From positions 1-12,528 of the forward strand of contig DAOVJF010000024.1 of NCBI GenBank assembly GCA_030673355.1: a DNA stretch of 12,528 nucleotides, in the 5' to 3' direction. The translations under genes were made by a program, and so were the position numbers. Position 1 is the stretch's first letter; each line of letters starts with the position of its first letter. The notes under the pieces were generated by a model, which was given only the letters and a program-made list of their open reading frames with translations, was not told the origin of the DNA and ran no database searches. Shown here one piece after another: positions 1-7,440 of the stretch. The stretch comes from Planctomycetota bacterium. Lineage in GTDB: Bacteria > JAJVIF01 > JAPKYR01.

Positions 1-662
1 CCATTGTCTACATCCCAAAACGGTTTATATGTAATCGCCAATCTAAGTAGAGTTTCCTTATCCTCTATTGGCGAGAATTGATTATAACATTGAAGAAATT
101 CCTCGAAAATCTTTGGAGCCTCAGGATCGCACATAGCGAGTTCGTCGGCGGGCCTTAACATCTGGCAGCCGTAGAACGGCGCTACTTTCAGTCCTGCAAG
201 CTTGTTACTCGATGCCGCGCGGATGACATCGAATCCGATTGCGTCCCGAAGCCATTCGAGCGTATGGAGTACTTTTGTTTCTCCCGAGTATGGCTCCCAT
301 GGTGGCGGCGGATCCTCGTAATCCCTTAATCTCAGGTCCTCTGCAAGGTACGTATTCATGCGTTTACAAATCAGCTCATCATTTTTCAAAGTAAAGTTCG
401 CGCGCCGCAGGGTCGAGAAACAGAACGGACAGGTGGTTACTAGCGCTTCGTATCCCGCGTCGCGTGTTTTCGCGAGGAGTCTCGTCTGCGGTATCAGGTT
501 CGCGATTTTCATTCCGGTAAGCGGGGTTGTCGCGCCGCAGCAGATCCATTCGGGGATTTCTTCGAGCTTCCCGCCAAGCAGACCCACCGCGAGATGGGTG
601 GTCTCATCGAGGTTTCGCGCTTTCCCTTTTAAAGTACAACCTGGATAGTAACCTGCTTTCAT
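1..662 (-). CDS. hdrB: HdrB-like CCG-domain protein, heterodisulfide reductase subunit B (partial, 3' end beyond left edge)
   Basis: The minus-strand frame is open from an ATG at 662 to the left edge, giving 220 codons; the family is usually near 290 residues, so the C-terminus is missing. It starts MKAGYYPGC. The first cysteine-rich CCG motif is complete: C9, C41-C42, C78 and C81, spaced C-x31-CC-x35-CxxC, as in HdrB where this domain holds the unusual [4Fe-4S] cluster that reduces disulfides. The start of the second CCG domain is visible as FYGCQ (C166). It follows hdrC by 41 bases and is probably co-transcribed. No strong Shine-Dalgarno sequence precedes the ATG. Because CCG domains also occur in thiol:fumarate reductase, SdhE-type succinate dehydrogenase, GlpC and LutA proteins, the physiological acceptor (heterodisulfide, quinone or fumarate partner) is not fixed by sequence. 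Family assignment is secure; the substrate is inference. Confidence 0.88.
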   Translation of the reverse strand, partial: MKAGYYPGCTLKGKARNLDETTHLAVGLLGGKLEEIPEWICCGATTPLTGMKIANLIPQTRLLAKTRDAGYEALVTTCPFCFSTLRRANFTLKNDELICKRMNTYLAEDLRLRDYEDPPPPWEPYSGETKVLHTLEWLRDAIGFDVIRAASSNKLAGLKVAPFYGCQMLRPADELAMCDPEAPKIFEEFLQCYNQFSPIEDKETLLRLAITYKPFWDVDN

Positions 663-703
663 TTGAATCACACGTACGAAAGTATTTAATATTCCCTTTA
701 ATC

Positions 704-1108
704 CTAACGTGAAAACTTCCTGTAAAGACTGACCAATGCCTGTTGCGGTTCCTTTTTGATCACCTCGGCAGGAACATCGTAAGGTTCAATACCGACATCT
801 TTCTCATTATGAGCCAACAGCCGGATCGCGTCTGAAAGCGAGGCGATATCAATCGCTACCGGGCACCTGCTGTGGCACGTGAAACATGTCGCGCAGATCC
901 AGATCGCTTCACTGTCCATAAGTTCTTCGATAAGCCCAAGCTGCGCGAGGTGCACGATCTGGTGAGGGGTGTAATCCATATCCTCGGCGAACGGACATCC
1001 CGACGTGCATTTCCCGCATTGAAGGCACACTTTTACGTTCTGGCCGGAAAGTTCGATCAGGTGCTCCGTTGCCTCGCGTCTCTGTTCGGGTTTCGGAATC
1101 CTGATCAT
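704..1108 (-). CDS. hdrC: HdrC-like 2x[4Fe-4S] protein, heterodisulfide reductase subunit C
   Basis: This 134-residue protein has two classical [4Fe-4S] motifs: C28-x2-C31-x2-C34-x3-C38-P and C72-x2-C75-x2-C78-x3-C82-P, separated by a helical stretch, the layout of HdrC. It should pass electrons between a low-potential donor and the CCG clusters of HdrB, encoded next. It is shorter than methanogen HdrC, mainly in the terminal regions. The ATG directly abuts the TAA of korC (TAAATG), and a GAGG Shine-Dalgarno sequence lies inside the end of korC, so translation is probably coupled. No membrane segment or signal peptide is seen, so a soluble cytoplasmic protein is expected. The hdrC call rests on the motifs plus the adjacent hdrB; an iron-sulfur subunit of a fumarate-reductase-like complex is the main alternative. 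Confidence 0.85.
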   Translation of the reverse strand: MIRIPKPEQRREATEHLIELSGQNVKVCLQCGKCTSGCPFAEDMDYTPHQIVHLAQLGLIEELMDSEAIWICATCFTCHSRCPVAIDIASLSDAIRLLAHNEKDVGIEPYDVPAEVIKKEPQQALVSLYRKFSR

Positions 1109-1687
1109 TTAAACCTCACTTCCGGCCGCCTTCAGAGCTTCGAGCTTATTACGCCCGTATTCATAACCTTTATCGAATGCCCTGTGGTTCAATTCGATAA
1201 AATGGCTCGGCACACATCCGGCAATCGCTTTCTTCGCGGGTTCAATATCGATCAGGTTACTCGTACCGGCAAGGAACCCGATCATGACCATGTTCAGAAC
1301 CATCGGATTCCCAAATTCTTCCGCGATCCTGGCCGCTGGAATCCCCAACGCTTTAATTTGATCGCGCTTGCCGGGATGTGGTTCAACAAGTTCCTCCTCG
1401 TAAAGGAGAAGCCCGTCGGACGCCAGGTTTGGTTCATGCTTCTCGTAGCCTTCCTGGCTCATGGCAATCAGGATTTTCGGGTGCTGCACATACGGGTACC
1501 GGATCGGATTGTCGCTGTCGACAACAACCTGCGCGGTGCATGCCCCCCCACGGGCTTCGGGCCCGAAATTCTGTGTCATTGTCGCGAAACCATCGGAAAA
1601 AATACTGATCGTCTTCCCAAGTACGATTCCGGCCATAATTACTCCCTGGCCGCCGAATCCGGAAATGACGACATCGGTATGGCTCAT
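1109..1687 (-). CDS. korC: 2-oxoacid:ferredoxin oxidoreductase, gamma subunit
   Basis: The 192-residue product matches the gamma domain of pyruvate/2-oxoglutarate:ferredoxin oxidoreductases. It has an N-terminal SGFGGQGV glycine-rich motif (residues 9-16) and the family hallmark GPEARGGAC (42-50). The length is typical for a separate gamma subunit. It should assemble with the alpha and beta subunits encoded upstream and help bind CoA. Its ATG overlaps the korB stop codon (ATGA), and a GGAGGT Shine-Dalgarno sequence sits in the last codons of korB, 5 bases before the start, indicating coupled translation. The gene ends exactly where hdrC starts. The family is certain; 2-oxoglutarate rather than pyruvate or branched-chain 2-oxoacid specificity is inferred from subunit layout only. 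Confidence 0.93.
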   Translation of the reverse strand: MSHTDVVISGFGGQGVIMAGIVLGKTISIFSDGFATMTQNFGPEARGGACTAQVVVDSDNPIRYPYVQHPKILIAMSQEGYEKHEPNLASDGLLLYEEELVEPHPGKRDQIKALGIPAARIAEEFGNPMVLNMVMIGFLAGTSNLIDIEPAKKAIAGCVPSHFIELNHRAFDKGYEYGRNKLEALKAAGSEV

Positions 1688-2574
1688 TGAGGACCTCCAA
1701 CTTCAGGCGGGATATATTTCTTGCCCAGGATTTTCCCGAGGTGCCGGTTCATAGCCCTCGCGTATGAAGGACGTTCCTTGTCGACAAATTTCCCGACAAC
1801 GATTTTTGTCTGGAACCCAATTTCAAGCTCTTCGGCTGTTGCGTCATGTTTGATTTCCGAATTTTCGTAGTAATACTTCATAAGGTCCAGGCCGGTTCCC
1901 AGCTTGTTTCGTCTGGCGTAAATAGTAGAGCAGGGCGCTATGATCTCGATAAACCGGAATCCCTCACGGTTCAGGGCTTCCTCAAACGTATCGGTCATTC
2001 TCCGGATATGAAGCGATGTCCAGCGTGCGACATAATCGGCGCCGGCGCTGATCGCAAGATTTGGGAGGCAGAATGGATTTTCGAAGCTGCCGTAAGGGGC
2101 TGTCGTGGCGCGCGCTGTCACAGGGGTCGTCGGCGCGAGCTGGCCCCCGGTCATCGCGTATGTAAAATTATTGACGCAAATTACAAGGAGGTTCTGGTTT
2201 CGCCTTGCGGCATGAATGAAATGATTCCCGCCGATGCTGACCAGGTCGCCGTCACCCGAGAATACAACGTGTTTGAGGTCGGGGCGTGAGAGTGCCAGCC
2301 CGACAGCGAATGGGATCGCGCGTCCATGGGTGGTATGGAAACTGTCGACTTTCACATAACCCGCGACACGTCCGGTGCATCCGATTCCGCTCGTGATCGT
2401 GATGTCATCCGGACTCAGGCCCGCTTTTTCAAGGGCGGCCGCGAGACAACCGACTACAATTCCGATGCCGCACCTTGAACACCAGATATGGGGCATCCGG
2501 TCCATCCTGAGAAGTAAACTTTTTGGATGTTCCGGGATATTTCCAATTGTTTTTTTATTTTCGGCGACCGTCAT
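1684..2574 (-). CDS. korB: 2-oxoacid:ferredoxin oxidoreductase, beta subunit (TPP-binding)
   Basis: This 296-residue protein is the thiamine-diphosphate-binding subunit. Visible motifs are WCSRCG (residues 31-36) and a later Cys in APC (C215), expected ligands of the [4Fe-4S] cluster; GIGCTGR (63-69); THGR (82-85); and the TPP/Mg motif GDGD (107-110) followed by NN and YAMTGGQ (135-145). Together with the alpha subunit it catalyses oxidative decarboxylation of a 2-oxoacid to acyl-CoA with reduction of ferredoxin, or the reverse carboxylation. It overlaps korA by 4 bases (ATGA) and has a GAGGT Shine-Dalgarno sequence in the end of korA. The separate-subunit organisation and about 290-residue length fit the KorAB/VorAB class rather than fused pyruvate:ferredoxin oxidoreductase. 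Confidence 0.94.
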   Translation of the reverse strand: MTVAENKKTIGNIPEHPKSLLLRMDRMPHIWCSRCGIGIVVGCLAAALEKAGLSPDDITITSGIGCTGRVAGYVKVDSFHTTHGRAIPFAVGLALSRPDLKHVVFSGDGDLVSIGGNHFIHAARRNQNLLVICVNNFTYAMTGGQLAPTTPVTARATTAPYGSFENPFCLPNLAISAGADYVARWTSLHIRRMTDTFEEALNREGFRFIEIIAPCSTIYARRNKLGTGLDLMKYYYENSEIKHDATAEELEIGFQTKIVVGKFVDKERPSYARAMNRHLGKILGKKYIPPEVGGPQ

Positions 2575-3728
2575 TGCGCCACCTCTTTAATTGCCTGGTA
2601 GATCGACTCCGGGTCGTGTACCCATCCACCTGCGTGACCAACAAGCCTGGTTTTGCATTTGCCCCCTACACACCGTTCAACTTCAAGGACAACCTGGCCG
2701 TAATTGATTTCCGGCATCACGAACGCTTTTATATTTCCGGCAAGTTCCCTGATCAAATTTTCCGGAAACGGCCAGACTGTAATCAACCTCAGTTCTCCAA
2801 CCTTGATTCCATCTTCCCTTGCCTTCCCGACCGCCGGGATCGCAACACGGCTGGAAATTCCATAGCTGATAAGGATTACATCGGCGTCATCGAGATTGTG
2901 CTTCTCAAGATGGTAAATGTTCTCTGCGTTTTTATTGACCTTGTCCATCAGGCGTCCGACACATTCTTCCTGCGTCTCCGCGTTAAGCACCGGATAACCC
3001 CGCTGGTCATGGGTCAGACCGGTCGTATGGAACCTGTATCCATATCCCAGGGGAGCGATTTCCGGTACGAGATCGTCGCATGGTTTATAAGGAAGATACG
3101 TATCGGGTTTTTCCCTGGTCCATCGCCTTGGGACAATATCGATTTCCTCTGCCAGGGGAATGACAACCTTCTCGGTCATATGCCCGATGCACTCGTCCAT
3201 CATCAGCATCACAGGAAGACGGTACTGCTCCGAGAGATTGACAGCTTCAATTGTAAGGTCGAAACATTCCTGGGGGGAATTTGGTGAAAGCGCGATGATT
3301 TCATAATCCCCGTGCGAACCCCACCTGGCCTGCATCATGTCCGCTTGGGCCGGAAGAGTCGGAAGGCCGGTCGACGGTCCTCCCCGCTGGACGTTAATAA
3401 TTACACAGGGACATTCCATCATGATTCCAAGCCCGATATTTTCCATCATCAGGCTGAAACCGGGTCCGCTTGTGACTGTAAAGGTTTTCAAACCGCCCCA
3501 GCTTGCGCCGAGAATGGCGGCTATGCTCGCGAGCTCGTCCTCCATCTGAATGAATGTCCCGCCAATCATGGGGAAACGTAACGCGCAACGTTCAGCCACC
3601 TCGGTGGATGGAGTAATCGGATAACCCGCTAAAAACCGGCAGCCTGCCGCGCAAGCGCCCTCTGCCGCGGCATGGTCCCCGTCCAGGTAATGAGTTCCGG
3701 TAAGAACTCCTTTCGGATCAGCGTGCAC
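2571..3728 (-). CDS. korA: 2-oxoacid:ferredoxin oxidoreductase, alpha subunit
   Basis: The 385-residue alpha subunit has an N-terminal pyrimidine-binding domain with AGYPITPSTE (residues 34-43), TSGPGFSLMMENIG (86-99) and QRGGPSTG (114-121), all characteristic of KorA/VorB proteins. A C-terminal transketolase-C-like domain begins near residue 280 (YGISSRVAI and LRLITVWPFPE regions). The start is a GTG at 3728, supported by a GAGG Shine-Dalgarno sequence 8 bases upstream and by the N-terminus aligning with the usual family start. It lies 33 bases after korD and overlaps korB by 4 bases, so it belongs to the operon. Length and motifs fit 2-oxoglutarate:ferredoxin oxidoreductase best; 2-oxoisovalerate specificity cannot be excluded. 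Confidence 0.94.
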   Translation of the reverse strand: MHADPKGVLTGTHYLDGDHAAAEGACAAGCRFLAGYPITPSTEVAERCALRFPMIGGTFIQMEDELASIAAILGASWGGLKTFTVTSGPGFSLMMENIGLGIMMECPCVIINVQRGGPSTGLPTLPAQADMMQARWGSHGDYEIIALSPNSPQECFDLTIEAVNLSEQYRLPVMLMMDECIGHMTEKVVIPLAEEIDIVPRRWTREKPDTYLPYKPCDDLVPEIAPLGYGYRFHTTGLTHDQRGYPVLNAETQEECVGRLMDKVNKNAENIYHLEKHNLDDADVILISYGISSRVAIPAVGKAREDGIKVGELRLITVWPFPENLIRELAGNIKAFVMPEINYGQVVLEVERCVGGKCKTRLVGHAGGWVHDPESIYQAIKEVAQ

Positions 3729-3761
3729 GATTTAAACCTCTATCGGCCTCGCGAGTTTTCC

Positions 3762-4049
3762 TCACGGGGCGAGTTCAATAATCTCATCCTGGTTAAGGCT
3801 GTATATCGCAAATTCAGGACAGATGCGTTCACAAAGATCGCAATTTACACATCTATCCGGATGGACCACTTCGGGAGGATGATATCCTTTCTTGTTGAAT
3901 TCCACTGAAAGAACCAGTACGCCGCGCGGGCAGAATTCGACACAAAAACCGCAGCCTTTGCAGCGGTCCTTTATCACGTAAACTACCCCTTTAGGTGATT
4001 TGACCTTGTCGGAATCAAACGGCTTGCGCCAGTAACGTGGATCGGGCAT
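3762..4049 (-). CDS. korD: 2-oxoacid:ferredoxin oxidoreductase, delta subunit (2x[4Fe-4S] ferredoxin)
   Basis: This 95-residue protein has two ferredoxin motifs: C30-x2-C33-x2-C36-x3-C40-P and C67-x2-C70-x2-C73-x3-C77-P. Such small subunits carry electrons out of the KorAB core. I chose the ATG at 4049 over an in-frame GTG at 4076 because a strong GAGGGAG Shine-Dalgarno sequence sits 6 bases before the ATG, while the GTG has no well-placed site. It is the first gene of the left-going operon, with 33 bases to korA. The gene order delta-alpha-beta-gamma is common for bacterial korDABC operons. The promoter should lie in the AT-rich region to the right, but I could not identify it with confidence. 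Confidence 0.9.
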   Translation of the reverse strand: MPDPRYWRKPFDSDKVKSPKGVVYVIKDRCKGCGFCVEFCPRGVLVLSVEFNKKGYHPPEVVHPDRCVNCDLCERICPEFAIYSLNQDEIIELAP

Positions 4050-4055
4050 CAAAGT

Positions 4056-4062
4056 CTCCCTC
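4056..4062 (-). promoter_or_regulatory. Shine-Dalgarno sequence of korD
   Basis: On the minus strand this reads GAGGGAG, followed by a 6-base spacer and ATG at 4049. It lies inside the possible longer GTG-initiated form (GTG at 4076) and decides in favour of the ATG start. Confidence 0.75.
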
Positions 4063-4523
4063 AACAAACGGCCCACTACTTATTCTGGCCCCCAAAATCC
4101 AGGAGGGACCGGTGTCGAAGTTACGAGAAAAAAATTAAACTGATCTCATAGCGCCCTAATTAAATATGGCCCCGAGATTCCTCGCAAGCCCTCTATTGAG
4201 CCACTGTGATCAGTATGGCATTCAAAATTTAAATTATTCCAAAAGCATTACATCGCGTAATATTAATTTCCCCAACCCTGGTTACATGATTTTTGTGAAA
4301 CCTGTAACTTTTGGTCAAAATATCACTATATCAGATATAAGTCAACCGCTATCAATCGTAAACAGCCACTAATTCGCAAAATTTTAACCATGGTGAAACA
4401 TCTACATATTCTGCCCTGTCAATAATTCAATAATATTTATTACAGTTTCGTAGCCCGGCATCTCTCGAGGCTGTCTCAAAACTCAACTATAATTTCACAT
4501 ATTCACAAACCTGGTTAATAATT

Positions 4524-4593
4524 GGGAGGGCGAGACTCCTGTCGAGCCGTGCAGGTTTAATATAATGCGGCTCGACAGGAGTCTCACCCTCCC
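4524..4593. repeat. Long near-perfect inverted repeat (25-bp arms, 20-base loop)
   Basis: The left arm (4524-4548) begins GGGAGGG and ends TCGAGCC; the right arm (4569-4593) is its reverse complement at 24 of 25 positions, the one difference being C at 4531 against the A at 4586. The loop, 4549-4568, is AT-rich. The arms are much more GC-rich than their surroundings. It lies between two divergent genes, where neither needs a terminator, and neither side is followed by a proper T-run, so a REP/MITE-like dispersed palindrome or a structured regulatory RNA element fits better than a terminator. The palindrome is directly visible; its nature is inference. Confidence 0.85.
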
Positions 4594-4778
4594 TTTAAAT
4601 ATACACCTTAACTGCTTTGTAAACTTGTGAAAGAGTTTTTTAATAATAAGACAACCTCTTCCTTCCTGAGAAAGGCGGATAATTACTCCACAAACGGACA
4701 TTTTGAACCCGCGAATTCCCATCTCCCATGGATATGGTGTAAAATACCCCCTACCGTTCACTGGAATTTTATCCAACT

Positions 4779-6074
4779 ATGCCCAGGAAACCCAGACAAG
4801 CAAGATTTCGCTTAGGCGATATCAATGAACTGAAACAGATCGGACAGGACCGTGAAGGCGATGCTGAGCTTGCCGATGTTCAACGCTGGGTGAAAATTGC
4901 CAAACAGACCACTACCCTCGCCGCTCATAAAAAAAACTGGGACGATGTGCTTGGATATTTCGAGGAACACGGGGTCGAAGACGACGATCTCCACCTGTGG
5001 CGCAGTTACAGGAGCCTGATCACCCAGCGTAAAATGGGGGTTTACAACGATGTCCTTGCGTTGACCGATATCATCGCGGTGGATTATTACCGCGAATTTT
5101 TCGACAGCCCGTCGCTCGAGGGTATGCTTCGCAGGTACGCTCAAAATGCTTTGCCGCTGACTTTCCTCGGGCACAGCGAAGATTATTACTACACCTACAC
5201 CCATGCGCACGAGCACCCGATCGCGCTCGTTTCAATCCCCCGAAAGGGCACCACATCAATCTGGAACTGGCTTGCGCTCCCGCATGAGATAGGGCACAAC
5301 ATTTTCGATAATGTTATCGGTTACGAACGCGAACTCGGAAGGAAAATACGTACCGCCCTTTCGAACGAACGATTTAAAATCCCCGGACCGCGACTCCCGT
5401 ACGGGTTAAAAAGAACCGCCCTGATGGAAATCATCTGGAATTCCTGGCTCGATGAAACGATGGCGGATATTTACGGCACATTGTTCGCGGGTCCCGCATT
5501 TGTCATGGCACGCCAGGAGGACTCATGCGATATCGCCGCGGATATCGGGGGCGCGCATATTACCCTGTGGGACGTAAAGGGCATGGACATGATGAAACAT
5601 CCGGTCTGCCATTTCCGCGTATGTATCTGCACCGAAGTTTTAAGGCGAATCGGGTTCGCGGGCGACGCCGCCGAGATTGACCTCCGGTGGGAAGCGTTGC
5701 ACCCGAAAATCACTGAGTACGTCTGGTTCGACCCTTCGACCGGTTATAAGGAGTTATTCAGGATATCAAGGGACGAACTCACCCGCGCCATGAACCTTCT
5801 CCTGGATGTGGTCCTGGATCGAAAGATGAGGGTTTTGAATAACGAGTCGCTGCTCGATCTGGTCAGGTACACGCCGGAAGAACATGCCATGGTTTTGCAG
5901 ATTGAATGGGAGCTGACCAGGAAGAACCCGAGATTCCCCAAAGGTGCGCGTCCGAGGATGGTACTGGCCGCGAGCAGGTTCGCGTTTGAGAGGGACCCGG
6001 AATTAGCCGATTTGATTCAGGAAAATGCCGTAAAGGGAATTAAAAAACTTAAAAAAAATATCAAACCCAAATAA
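4779..6074 (+). CDS. HExxH zinc-metallopeptidase-like protein of unassigned family
   Basis: The 431-residue protein has no signal peptide or membrane segment and is probably cytoplasmic. A zinc-protease motif HEIGH (H169, E170, H173) sits in LALPHEIGHNIF. About 50 residues later is WLDETMADIYG (224-233), whose E226 is the likely third zinc ligand in gluzincin style, followed by a GPAFVMA helix and an HPVCHFR segment (274-280) that resembles a conserved histidine/arginine patch near the active site of related hypothetical proteins. The N-terminal 150 residues and the basic C-terminal tail (KGIKKLKKNIKPK) are unrecognised. The ATG at 4779 has no clear Shine-Dalgarno sequence, but an in-frame stop lies just upstream (4740) and the next methionine is residue 86. 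It is a single-gene unit, divergent from kor-hdr and convergent with the glycosyltransferase. Zinc binding is well supported; substrate unknown. Confidence 0.85.
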   Translation: MPRKPRQARFRLGDINELKQIGQDREGDAELADVQRWVKIAKQTTTLAAHKKNWDDVLGYFEEHGVEDDDLHLWRSYRSLITQRKMGVYNDVLALTDIIAVDYYREFFDSPSLEGMLRRYAQNALPLTFLGHSEDYYYTYTHAHEHPIALVSIPRKGTTSIWNWLALPHEIGHNIFDNVIGYERELGRKIRTALSNERFKIPGPRLPYGLKRTALMEIIWNSWLDETMADIYGTLFAGPAFVMARQEDSCDIAADIGGAHITLWDVKGMDMMKHPVCHFRVCICTEVLRRIGFAGDAAEIDLRWEALHPKITEYVWFDPSTGYKELFRISRDELTRAMNLLLDVVLDRKMRVLNNESLLDLVRYTPEEHAMVLQIEWELTRKNPRFPKGARPRMVLAASRFAFERDPELADLIQENAVKGIKKLKKNIKPK

Positions 6075-6107
6075 TGCCGACCTCGGTTGCCACATTATGG
6101 AAGTTAT

Positions 6108-7307
6108 TTACCGACTGAGCAACTCGCCAATCAATTTACAATAATTTTCCACCCTTGAATCCCAGGTTTCGTTCCTTACCCTTTCCGAGCGTTGCACTCG
6201 CTTATCGGGAGTATCGTCACGTACAGCTTTCCGGATTGCTTCGAGATACTCATCCGGATCATTTGTTATTGTGATGGTATCGCTGAACGGTTCCAGTTCG
6301 GGAATGCGGGTCGCGACTACCGGAACACCGCCTGCAAGGTATTCATACAACTTCACGGGGTTTACATGGATCGTAAGAGGGGTTCTGTCGAAAGGTATAT
6401 GGGCGCAGGCGAAACGGGCGAGATACGACGGCAACTCGCTGTATGGTTTTACACCGAAATAATGAAAATTCGCCAGAGCGGTCAGATCGTTCAAATTTCT
6501 CGTTGCCGGACCGATGAAAACCCAGTCGAATTCCCTGCCATTTTTCACAACTCTTTCTATCAGCGGCCAGTCGAGCCAGTCCGCGAGGAACCCGTAAAAC
6601 CCAATTACAGGTTTTTCAAGATGACTTAAATCGTCCGGGCATGGTCCATCCCAGTCTAAAGCATTCTGAAAATGCTCGATCTCAGCGGCGTTACGAATTA
6701 ATTCGATTCGCCCCCCGGATATTAAATGTTTTGACTTCGAATCGTAAAGGGATTGGGAAGTGGCCACGACCGCATCCACCCGGCCGATTAGTTCCGCTTC
6801 CTGTCTCAGGACCGCTTCGCGATGCAGGCTCGCCTGTTTGAATTCGCTGATTTCATCGGCACAGTCATAGATTGCGATGCCCTCGCCAAATTTCCCGAGC
6901 CATCCGAGCCCGAGAACGTTACAGACAATCAGGATTACCGGACCCATAGCCTTTTTATATCCTGACCCAAGCCCAAGCGGATACCAGAAATGATTCCATT
7001 GGTTAACAGGGCGTGAATGGTAGCCGAACGGCAGTCCCACGGGAGGTACATAATGCGCGACCCCAGTTTCAGGATCGAATTTAGGACCCGGAATCCATCT
7101 CCATAAATTGCTCAGGGGTTTTTCCGGGGAAAGGAATACAGTAACTATATTCCCCGGCTCATCGATGTACAGGAGCCTTCCACGGCGCTCTGAGAGCAGC
7201 CTGGCGAAGCGTACAGCAAGCTGCTGAACACGCTGCCTGATGCCGTGCAGAGGTGGAGCATCGGCGATTATCAGTGTCAGGTTTTCATCAAGTTCTGGGA
7301 TATTCAC
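6108..7307 (-). CDS. GT-B glycosyltransferase (GT4/TuaH-like)
   Basis: The 399-residue product looks like a GT-B-fold, family 4-type glycosyltransferase. In the N-terminal domain the segment IYDCADEISEF (146-156) is typical of TuaH-like enzymes. The nucleotide-sugar-binding domain begins near residue 233 with a GFYGFLADWLDW segment (236-247), and the donor-site signature KLYEYLAGGVPVVAT (319-333) includes the glutamates expected of the E-x7-E type motif, followed by PELE. No transmembrane segment is evident. It probably transfers a sugar from a nucleotide donor to a surface polysaccharide, lipid or protein. The start is GTG at 7307 with only a weak ribosome site; an in-frame stop lies a little upstream. 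It follows pilT by 133 bases on the same strand, so pilus- or cell-surface glycosylation is possible but unproven. It ends 33 bases from the convergent metallopeptidase gene. Confidence 0.88.
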   Translation of the reverse strand: MNIPELDENLTLIIADAPPLHGIRQRVQQLAVRFARLLSERRGRLLYIDEPGNIVTVFLSPEKPLSNLWRWIPGPKFDPETGVAHYVPPVGLPFGYHSRPVNQWNHFWYPLGLGSGYKKAMGPVILIVCNVLGLGWLGKFGEGIAIYDCADEISEFKQASLHREAVLRQEAELIGRVDAVVATSQSLYDSKSKHLISGGRIELIRNAAEIEHFQNALDWDGPCPDDLSHLEKPVIGFYGFLADWLDWPLIERVVKNGREFDWVFIGPATRNLNDLTALANFHYFGVKPYSELPSYLARFACAHIPFDRTPLTIHVNPVKLYEYLAGGVPVVATRIPELEPFSDTITITNDPDEYLEAIRKAVRDDTPDKRVQRSERVRNETWDSRVENYCKLIGELLSR

Positions 7308-7440
7308 GGCTGTATTTCTAGAAACCTGGCAGGTATATTTTTATGATTCCAGTCGTCATCCAGTACACTACATACATGAAAATCGACTGGGTACCGACAA
7401 TACCGACTATACCCCAGATTTCCCATCTTAAATTCAAAAG

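Larger units (their letters stand above)
4050..4778. other. AT-rich divergent intergenic region (729 bases)
   Basis: This stretch separates the left-going kor-hdr operon from the right-going metallopeptidase gene and must hold both promoters. No reading frame in it has a recognisable protein, and I see no tRNA, riboswitch or CRISPR repeat. Its main structure is the long inverted repeat at 4524-4593. A TTGACA hexamer occurs on the minus strand (4417-4422), but no convincing -10 box follows at the right spacing. A short motif like an insertion-sequence end lies at 4467-4484. Base composition is clearly more AT-rich than the flanking genes. Confidence 0.7.

Noticed and set aside
872..1690. Long plus-strand open frame opposite korC and hdrC
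   Set aside because: It lies antisense to two genes with clear family motifs, has no recognisable domain and no suitable ribosome site; it is a shadow of the coding strand.
2523..3287. Plus-strand open frame opposite korA
   Set aside because: It is antisense to a full-length alpha subunit with clear motifs and has no protein-family features.
4417..4422. TTGACA hexamer on the minus strand as the kor-hdr promoter -35
   Set aside because: No acceptable -10 box lies 16-18 bases downstream, and it is over 350 bases from korD, so I do not call it.
4524..4593. Long hairpin as a transcription terminator
   Set aside because: Neither strand has a proper T-run after the stem, and it sits between divergent genes where no transcript needs ending.
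4495..4776. Minus-strand open frame across the large palindrome
   Set aside because: It is partly translated from the inverted repeat, has no recognisable protein features and no good start context.
6075..6107. Terminator between the convergent metallopeptidase and glycosyltransferase genes
   Set aside because: Only a 4-bp palindrome (CCGA/TCGG) is present, too weak to call.
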